A stretch of 64,000 nucleotides of DNA from Tolypothrix sp. FACHB-123 (GTDB lineage Bacteria; Cyanobacteriota; Cyanobacteriia; Cyanobacteriales; Nostocaceae): the NCBI RefSeq assembly GCF_014697075.1, contig NZ_JACJRE010000044.1, positions 1-64,000 of the forward strand. The letters run 5' to 3'. The number at the start of each line of letters is the position of its first letter. Position 1 is the stretch's first letter. Under the pieces are notes generated by a model. That model was not told where the DNA came from, did no database searches, and saw nothing but the letters and a program-made list of their open reading frames with translations. Both the position numbers and the translations under genes were made by a program. Of the stretch, positions 57,921-64,000 are shown one piece after another.

Positions 57921-59125
57921 TAAAAGAAAGCACCTACAAAAAGATAATTAAATAATGAAAAAAGTCACCAAATTTTTTATCAAGGGATAAAAATCTGGGT
58001 TAGTATTTACGCGATTAGGGAATAAGCAGAAAAAGATTTATGTCATTCCACAAGGACTGCTCAATAACGGGAATGCATCCTGACTATCAATATTATTTGT
58101 TAGTTTATCCAATAAAATTGGCAGTCTGCAAATTATATTGCCATGCTTTTTGAAGAATATTATGAAGTTTCAGTAAAGTTATATTTTTTTCATATACTAT
58201 GTATCTGAAAACACATTGATAACAGCTTTTAGCTAGGATAATAATTTATTATTAAGCAAAAAGCTTGAAAAATCTACCTTAAAAATGCTATTACCTAAAA
58301 AATTACTAGTATAAAATTTACATCTACTTCTTGCTGATACAGGATAGAATCATCAGCCTTAAGCGGCTATGAAGACTAGTTTATGAACTTTATAAAGTTA
58401 AAATGTGCTTTATTTACGAAAAAATACCAGATAATATTGCTAATCAATCGAAATAGACACCAACGCTTAACTAATTACAGCAAAGCTGTTTTTTCCTAAT
58501 TTTATCTATTTAAACAAACTATAATTAAGTGATTTAGGATTGCTGGGCAGAGTAAAAACAGACAAAATGATGACTTTATTCTTTAAATAAAAAATAAAAT
58601 CGCAGCATACAATTAATACAAAATGCCGAAAATTCTCATAAATATAGATTATCTAGCAACAAAATGCAGAAGGCGATCGCTCAGATCCAATTAATGAAGA
58701 TGGTGCGCTGATTTCTGGTATAAGGTATCGGCAATCGTGGAAAAAATTATCTGTTTTTAGTGCCAAAAGTAAGGCGATCGCTTTTATTATTCCATCACCC
58801 AGAGCGATCGCTACCCATTGCCACCAGAAAGCCATCTACTTTTTTACCTAATACCACACCTTTTTAAATTAACTCTCTAAAATCCTCTTTCTGGATAATC
58901 ATTGCAGAGATGATGACCATATCGCAACAATCCCAATCGACTAGCGAGACATTGCGATCGCCAAAGCGCATCTTCTAATCACTAAGTATAAAAGCTACTT
59001 ATTCTCAGGTTACTGCTAAATAAACTATCCGACAAGAATTTAACTTTTACTGATTTTTGTAAAGCGAAAGTAGATAAGGGGGCTAGGGTTTAAGGGGTTA
59101 GGGTTCAGAAGCTAAGGACTATAAA
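57921..59125. other. Long gene-poor region
   Basis: About 1.2 kb of AT-rich sequence with HIP1 sites and TAGGGG repeats at the right end. A 60-codon minus frame (58653-58835) is not credible. No RNA gene, phage remnant or origin was recognised. Confidence 0.45.
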
Positions 59126-59190
59126 TGCCCCATGCCCAATGCCCCATGCCCAATGCCCCATGCCCAATGCCCAATGCCCAATGCCCAATT
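59126..59190. repeat. STRR heptamers (CCCAATG/CCCCATG), about nine units
   Basis: The longest heptamer block in the window, 82 bases before trpS. Units alternate CCCAATG and CCCCATG in the left half and are uniform on the right. Confidence 0.9.
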
Positions 59191-59272
59191 CCCCTAGAAA
59201 ATGTCAAAATTAAATGTGTTTTGTAATTGCCGCCTTGGATAGGGCGGATTTGAGATAACTAACTTGAAATTT

Positions 59273-60283
59273 ATGGGCAAGCAGCGCGTTCTGTCGGGAG
59301 TTCAACCAACTGGAAATTTACATTTAGGCAACTACTTGGGAGCAATTCGTAACTGGGTGGAAGCCCAGAGTGATTACGACAATTATTTGTTTGTCGCTGA
59401 TTTACATGCAATTACGGTGCCACATGAACCCAAAGAGTTGGCATCTAATACTTATAACCTCGTTGCTCTCTATTTAGCTTGTGGTCTAGATTTAAATTAT
59501 TCCACCATTTTTGTTCAATCTCACGTCTCGGCACACAGCGAACTTACCTGGTTGCTCAATTGCATTACTCCCCTTAACTGGCTACAAGATATGATCCAGT
59601 TTAAAGAAAAGGCTGTGAAACAAGGGGAAAATGTTGGTGTCGGCTTATTGGATTACCCTGTGCTGATGTCTGCTGATATTCTGCTTTATCAGGCAGATTT
59701 TGTGCCAGTGGGTGAAGACCAAAAGCAACATTTAGAATTAACGCGAGATATCGTCAATCGATTTAATCACTTATTTGCGAAACCGGATCAACCAGTGCTA
59801 AAGCTACCAGCACCTTTGATTCGCAAGGAAGGCGCAAGGGTGATGAGTTTAACTGATGGTACGCGGAAAATGTCCAAATCCGATCCGTCAGAATTAAGCC
59901 GGATTAATTTGTTAGACACGCCAGAGCAAATTGCTAATAAAATTAAGCGTTGTAAAACCGATCCAGTTCGGGGTTTAACTTTTGACGATCCAGAACGTCC
60001 AGAATGTAATAACTTGTTAACCCTATATCTGCTGTTGTCTGGTAAAAAGAAAGAAGATGTGGCAGCAGAATGTAAAGATATGGGTTGGGGACAATTCAAG
60101 CCATTATTGACCGAAACTGCGATCGCATCTCTCAAACCGATTCAAGAGAAATATCAGGCAATTATGGCAGATAAAGGTTATCTTGAGTCAGTATTACGAG
60201 AAGGACGGCAAAAAGCGGAAACTGTTGCTAAACAAACCCTAGCAGAAGTTAAAGCTGCTTTAGGTTACACCATGCCTAATTAG
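59273..60283 (+). CDS. trpS: Tryptophanyl-tRNA synthetase
   Basis: Class I synthetase of 336 residues that charges tRNA-Trp. The HIGH-like motif is TGNLHLGNYLG and the KMSKS motif is RKMSKSDPS. The start at ATG 59273 is the standard MGKQRVLSG; the frame also opens at TTG 59264. A short stem CCGCC/GGCGG (59230-59247) lies just upstream, possibly a leader structure. A strong terminator follows at 60325-60354. Confidence 0.96.
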   Translation: MGKQRVLSGVQPTGNLHLGNYLGAIRNWVEAQSDYDNYLFVADLHAITVPHEPKELASNTYNLVALYLACGLDLNYSTIFVQSHVSAHSELTWLLNCITPLNWLQDMIQFKEKAVKQGENVGVGLLDYPVLMSADILLYQADFVPVGEDQKQHLELTRDIVNRFNHLFAKPDQPVLKLPAPLIRKEGARVMSLTDGTRKMSKSDPSELSRINLLDTPEQIANKIKRCKTDPVRGLTFDDPERPECNNLLTLYLLLSGKKKEDVAAECKDMGWGQFKPLLTETAIASLKPIQEKYQAIMADKGYLESVLREGRQKAETVAKQTLAEVKAALGYTMPN

Positions 60284-60324
60284 ATTGCCTTGATAGCCTG
60301 TTTGTAAAGTAAATATTAAGCTAG

Positions 60325-60354
60325 GAAGCCACTAAATTATAGTGGCTTTCCTGA
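60325..60354 (+). terminator. Rho-independent terminator of trpS
   Basis: AGGAAGCCACTA and TAGTGGCTTTCCT form a stem of about 12 bp with a 5-nt loop followed by GATTTT. It lies 42 bases past the trpS stop codon. Confidence 0.85.
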
Positions 60355-60552
60355 TTTTCAAAAGTAGCTTGGTGTTACGGCTATTCATAGGATTTGAGGC
60401 TTTGAGTGCATGAAAATTAGCTGTAACGGACGAGATTTATTGATACGTTAAGCATTGCCATAAGGCAACCGAGAATTTAAGGTTTACTTTATAAAACATC
60501 TCAATAGGGGTAAATTGATTTACCCTGAAAGAAACTGGAAATTCTGAATGTT

Positions 60553-61482
60553 ATGTCTGATACTCAAAGTCCGACAGTTTTGAATAGCTTTCGCCAAGCT
60601 GCACAAGCAGGCGAATTTTTAATTACTGCCGAGGTAGCACCACCTAAAGGCGGAAATCCAAAACACATGCTTGATATGGCGGCGACTCTTAAGGGGAGGG
60701 TTCATGCTGTCAATGTTACCGATGGTAGCCGAGCGGTATTGCGGATGTCTTCGTTGGTAGCTTCGGCAATTTTATTACAACATGGAATTGAACCGATTTG
60801 TCAGATGGCTTGCCGCGATCGCAATCGCATTGGTTTACAAGCAGACCTCATGGGTGCCCATGCTTTAGGTATCCATAATATATTAGCTTTAACAGGTGAC
60901 CCAGTAAAAGCTGGCGATCACCCAGATGCTAAAGGCGTCTTTGACTTAGAAGCTATTCGTCTGCTGCAACTAATTCGCAAACTTAATCAAGGTATTGATG
61001 CTAACGAACAACCTTTAACTGATGGCGCACTCGATTTATTTGTCGGAGCAGCAGTTGACCCCCAATGTGCGAGTTTATCAGGTTTACAAAGCCGCTTTGA
61101 ACGCAAATTACAAGCAGGAGCGCAATTTTTTCAAAGTCAATTAATTACAGACTTTGATAGGTTAGAAAAGTTTATGTACAGCGTAGCCGCAGGTTGCAAT
61201 AAACCAATTTTAGCCGGAATTTTTCTGTTAAAATCGGCAAAAAATGCCCAATTTATTAATAAGTGCGTTCCTGGTGTAAATATTCCTCAGCACATTATTG
61301 ATAGGTTAGCTAAAGCCAAACACCCGCTAGAAGAAGGCGTAAAAATTGCCGCCGAACAAGTACAAATTGCCCAACAATTGTGTCAAGGCGTACACATGAT
61401 GGCGGTGAAGCGAGAAGACTTGATTCCGCAAATTTTAGATTTAGCGGGAGTTAAGCCAGTTAATTTGGTATTAACTAAGTAA
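60553..61482 (+). CDS. 5,10-Methylenetetrahydrofolate reductase
   Basis: A flavin enzyme of 309 residues that makes 5-methyltetrahydrofolate for methionine synthesis. It has ITAEVAPPKGGNP (start of the TIM barrel), VNVTDGSRA, NILALTGDPVKAGDHP (folate/FAD region) and FVGAAVDPQ. It belongs to the MetF-like class that lacks the eukaryotic regulatory domain. A start ATG at 60553 is preceded by a weak purine-rich box. The gene is monocistronic with the trpS terminator upstream. Confidence 0.93.
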   Translation: MSDTQSPTVLNSFRQAAQAGEFLITAEVAPPKGGNPKHMLDMAATLKGRVHAVNVTDGSRAVLRMSSLVASAILLQHGIEPICQMACRDRNRIGLQADLMGAHALGIHNILALTGDPVKAGDHPDAKGVFDLEAIRLLQLIRKLNQGIDANEQPLTDGALDLFVGAAVDPQCASLSGLQSRFERKLQAGAQFFQSQLITDFDRLEKFMYSVAAGCNKPILAGIFLLKSAKNAQFINKCVPGVNIPQHIIDRLAKAKHPLEEGVKIAAEQVQIAQQLCQGVHMMAVKREDLIPQILDLAGVKPVNLVLTK

Positions 61483-61837
61483 ACAGCAAAGGCGATCGCA
61501 TTTTTTAGCTAACTGTAAAGTGAAGAAGTGCGATCGCTCTTTTCCTCGCCCAATTGCTAAACTAAAAAACAACCCTTACCCCTGCAAAGGTAGTATTATG
61601 ACCACAGGAAAGGGTTTTCAGCTTCGCAATAGCCGCTTCGGATACGACAATTGCTATTTAGGCGATCGCCTACTGAGTTTTACAGAAATATTGCAATATT
61701 GCGATCGCTCGGTGTATAACCATAAGCTTAAGTCTTTGGTTTAAGGGTGCGTACACGCTTATCGTTATTTATCGCTTCTTCACTCGATACAATAGCTACA
61801 AAATCTTTTGTCATTTAGCTCCTAGAGCTTGAGGAAG
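61483..61837. other. Gap after the MTHFR gene
   Basis: About 355 bases with HIP1 sites. A weak CCTTTCC/AAAACAACCC pairing near 61565-61617 could be a terminator. A 74-codon frame (61520-61744) has no recognisable feature. Confidence 0.4.
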
Positions 61838-63163
61838 CTATGAACCTGTATTAAAAATCTGATGTCCTAACCATCCCAAACCCAAGCCTAGAGTAGAAGT
61901 GCTAGCTAAAATTAGAAAAGTATGAAATTCGCTAAAAGAGTTTAGTAATTTTTCTCCAGTCTCAGTCAAAGCCACAGCCAAAGCCACAGCCACAGGAACA
62001 GCCCCAACCCAAGCCACAGCCCAAGCCCAAGCCACAGCCCAAGCCACAGCCACAGCAAAAGCCCCAACCCAAGCCAAAATCCAAGCCCCCTCCAAAGCCC
62101 CAGCCAAAGCCCCAATCCAAGCCCCCGCCAAAGCCACAGCCCAAATTATGTACTGGCGTGGCAAGGCTAAAAAGTAGCCTATCAATAGGTAACTTAATAA
62201 TACACCAATTAACCAGCCCCAAGGAATAGTTCTAGTTCGTTTCTTAGTTCGTTTATCTGGAATAGGCTTTGACTCTGGCGGGACTTTGGGACGAGGAACT
62301 TCTGTTCTATAAACTGGTTTAACTGGTTGTGTAGGTATAGCTTCTGGTGCTTTTAACATTTCCAACCATTCTTGCATTGACTGAGGGCGTTCTTTTGCCT
62401 CCAGCGCCATACCTTTGAGAATTGCCTGATTTAATTCCTTGCTAATGTTTGGATTAATTTGTTTAGGTGATTTCAGAGAAGCATCATGCAACTTGCGAGC
62501 TAGAGAAGTTGTAGGGCGTTGACCTGTGACTGCATAATAAAGTGTAGCAGCCAAACAATAAACATCTACGGTTGGCTCTCGACTGCCTTTGCTCATCTGT
62601 TCATAAGGCGCAAACCCTTCATTACCTGCAATACCCTTTGAACTTAAAGTTTTAGGTAAAAGTTCTTTAGCAATCCCAAAGTCAATTAAAACCGCTTTGC
62701 CATTTGTCCGCATCATGATGTTTCCAGGGTGGGCATCTCTATGTACTAAACCTGCTTGATGCACTACGCTCAAAGCTTCCCCAATCTGGCAGATGTAGGG
62801 TAAAATCTCTGCTTCTGGTAAAGCCCCCCTACGCTTCACTGCTTCAAACAAATTTTCTCCCTCAACAAAGTCCATTACCAAACAGTGAGTAGCACCTTCC
62901 CGAAACAAATCAATTACTCCCACAATATGAGGATGGGGATCTTGAGATAAACGTGCAAGTATCCGCCCTTCTTGGATAAATCGCTCTATATATTTCTCAT
63001 ACTCTGGATCGTGGCTGAGGTATTCGTTAGGTGTTTTAATTACAACTGTCCGGTTTAGTTCAACATGCAAAGCCTTATAGGTAATTCCGAATCCCCCCTG
63101 TCCCAGAACTTGCTCAATTACATATTTGCCACTTTGCAATTGTTGTCCTGCTATCCAGGGCAT
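61838..63163 (-). CDS. Ser/Thr protein kinase with repeat-encoded membrane domain
   Basis: A 441-residue membrane kinase. The kinase domain (about 12-270) has the glycine loop GQGGFG (21-26), K43, DFG (161-163) and the catalytic loop HRDAHPGN (141-148). The usual lysine after HRDx is replaced by histidine. From about 316 onward a hydrophobic region of 90 residues is built from Ala/Trp/Val-rich repeats (AVAWAVAWAWAVAW), encoded by a hexanucleotide repeat tract (61966-62155). A final hydrophobic helix ends the protein. It is followed, 62 bases upstream, by another kinase with the same HRDxH loop. Confidence 0.88.
   Translation of the reverse strand: MPWIAGQQLQSGKYVIEQVLGQGGFGITYKALHVELNRTVVIKTPNEYLSHDPEYEKYIERFIQEGRILARLSQDPHPHIVGVIDLFREGATHCLVMDFVEGENLFEAVKRRGALPEAEILPYICQIGEALSVVHQAGLVHRDAHPGNIMMRTNGKAVLIDFGIAKELLPKTLSSKGIAGNEGFAPYEQMSKGSREPTVDVYCLAATLYYAVTGQRPTTSLARKLHDASLKSPKQINPNISKELNQAILKGMALEAKERPQSMQEWLEMLKAPEAIPTQPVKPVYRTEVPRPKVPPESKPIPDKRTKKRTRTIPWGWLIGVLLSYLLIGYFLALPRQYIIWAVALAGAWIGALAGALEGAWILAWVGAFAVAVAWAVAWAWAVAWVGAVPVAVALAVALTETGEKLLNSFSEFHTFLILASTSTLGLGLGWLGHQIFNTGS
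61966..62155. repeat. Hexanucleotide repeat tract (CCACAG/CCCAAG-type)
   Basis: A 190-base tract built from variants of AGCCAC, AGCCCC and AAGCCA in register with the kinase codons. It encodes the Ala/Val/Trp membrane region. The other strand is open as well and yields only a Gly/Cys/Trp shadow frame. Confidence 0.85.
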
Positions 63164-63225
63164 GAATACCTCTAAGTCAAAATAATTACTTTAATTTGAG
63201 CATCATGATGAAAGTTTAGCTAATT

Positions 63226-64000
63226 TTACGGTTTTTTGGTAGATATCGGACTGGGAGACAGTGAAGGTGGGTTAGTAGGTGGGGAAGGTTTTAATTTATC
63301 CATCACAGCACCCATTCCTGCAAGTAAAGTGCCAATAGCTGCGATCGCCGCAATCACCACTCCCCAAATCTGAATTTGTTGCTGCAAATTTGAGTTAGTG
63401 TTAGATGTTACAGTTGGCTCAGGCTGAGGCGTTTCCCCAGTCAACCCTAAAGAATCGAGCCATTCGCGCATCGACTGCGATCGCTGTTTGGGATCTAGCT
63501 TCATACCTGTTAAAATTGCGCTGTTGGTGCGATCGCTAATCTCAGGATTAAGATCTTTGGGAGGAACTAAACGAGCATTATCTATCTTGCGTTTGAGGGC
63601 ACTAACTGGTTTTTTTCCAGTCAAAAGCTCATACAGAGTTGCTGCTAGAGAATAAATATCGCTATACGCCCCAGTTGGTATACTTTGAGCGTAAAGCTCA
63701 GGTGGTGTAAATCCTTCAGAAGTTTCTTTAGTTCGGTTTGTGGTTAAAATATGGTCAAAGTCGAGAGCTAAACCAAAATCGATCAGCACTGCTTCCGGTT
63801 GTCCATTTCGCACTCGCAAAAAAATATTTCCTGGATGCACATCTCGATGAATCAGTCGATTCTGATGCACAACTATCAAAGCTTCCCCAATTTGCTGAAT
63901 GTAACGTAGTGCTTCTTGTTCTGTCAGTATTGGTTGGCGACGATCAGCTAAACTCACTCCGTCTACATATTCCATTACCAGACACAAACGGTCTGCTTCT
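63226..64000 (-). CDS. Ser/Thr protein kinase, 5' end beyond the window
   Basis: A partial kinase: the right edge cuts off the start, so no N-lobe glycine loop is visible. The part present reads [14 protein letters not shown], then [11 protein letters not shown], and [10 protein letters not shown] for DFG. The HRDxH loop again has histidine where most kinases have lysine. The C-terminal end has a membrane segment ([19 protein letters not shown]) and a proline-rich tail. It is in tandem with the preceding kinase and shares SxxxWLxxL elements with it (SMREWLDSL), so the two are paralogues. Confidence 0.85.
   Translation of the reverse strand, partial: EADRLCLVMEYVDGVSLADRRQPILTEQEALRYIQQIGEALIVVHQNRLIHRDVHPGNIFLRVRNGQPEAVLIDFGLALDFDHILTTNRTKETSEGFTPPELYAQSIPTGAYSDIYSLAATLYELLTGKKPVSALKRKIDNARLVPPKDLNPEISDRTNSAILTGMKLDPKQRSQSMREWLDSLGLTGETPQPEPTVTSNTNSNLQQQIQIWGVVIAAIAAIGTLLAGMGAVMDKLKPSPPTNPPSLSPSPISTKKP

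Noticed and set aside
58653-58835. Minus-strand 60-codon frame in the long gap
   Set aside because: Contains HIP1 sites in frame and has no family or ribosome site.
61520-61744. Plus-strand 74-codon frame after the MTHFR gene
   Set aside because: HIP1-derived codons dominate and there is no recognisable domain.
61962-62222. Minus-strand 86-codon Gly/Cys/Trp frame
   Set aside because: A frame-shifted reading of the hexanucleotide tract inside the kinase gene.

Overview
The window is chromosomal DNA of a filamentous cyanobacterium, most likely of the order Nostocales. Four things point there. The HIP1 octamer GCGATCGC is very frequent. Cyanobacterial genes are present: psbI, chlI, menB and vipp1. 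Heptameric short tandem repeats of the Nostoc/Calothrix STRR type occur in many intergenic gaps. There is also a small gene that looks like patX, whose product carries the HRGSGR heterocyst-inhibitor motif. Most genes are housekeeping or conserved cyanobacterial genes in short transcription units. I saw no rRNA, tRNA, CRISPR array, intact insertion sequence or prophage.

Layout. 0-8 kb: a metallophosphoesterase, a 21-bp repeat array, an ABC exporter, a broken xisH followed by intact xisI, an alpha/beta hydrolase, and a Ser/Thr kinase with a MITE-like element at its stop codon. 8-16 kb: an ABC-2 permease, an aminotransferase, thioredoxin, vipp1 with a pspA-like paralogue, a SPOR-like membrane protein, and a DciA-like helicase-loader candidate. 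16-26 kb: a four-Cys protein of unknown function, menB, a glycosyltransferase, the rpmG-rpsR-RNase R cluster, an RDD protein, moeA, a small HTH protein and a polysaccharide deacetylase. 26-41 kb: patX with a TCCGGA promoter motif, an FAD oxidoreductase, a broken GNAT gene, a zinc dehydrogenase, a PiT phosphate permease, an unusual coiled-coil/EamA fusion, chlI, small conserved proteins, ilvC and an aldo/keto reductase. 41-64 kb: a nuclease, a DUF4349 lipoprotein, a SagB-like protein, an LptD-like outer membrane protein, psbI (38 codons), an acyltransferase, glucan phosphorylase, a DUF429 protein, prolyl aminopeptidase, a subtilase-CBM6-RTX protease, trpS, a methylenetetrahydrofolate reductase, and two adjacent kinases with an altered catalytic loop. 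The second kinase runs off the right edge.

The genes do not form one large system. Local links are photosynthesis and membrane upkeep (chlI, menB, psbI, vipp1), translation and RNA turnover (rpmG-rpsR-rnr), envelope and secretion (DUF3769, RTX protease, ABC exporter), and signalling (three kinases, PatX). The observations most worth a second look are patX with its promoter motif, the xisH/xisI pair with a nonsense codon, the MITE with a 10-bp target duplication, the 21-bp array that can encode a heptad repeat, and the two HRD-x-H kinases.
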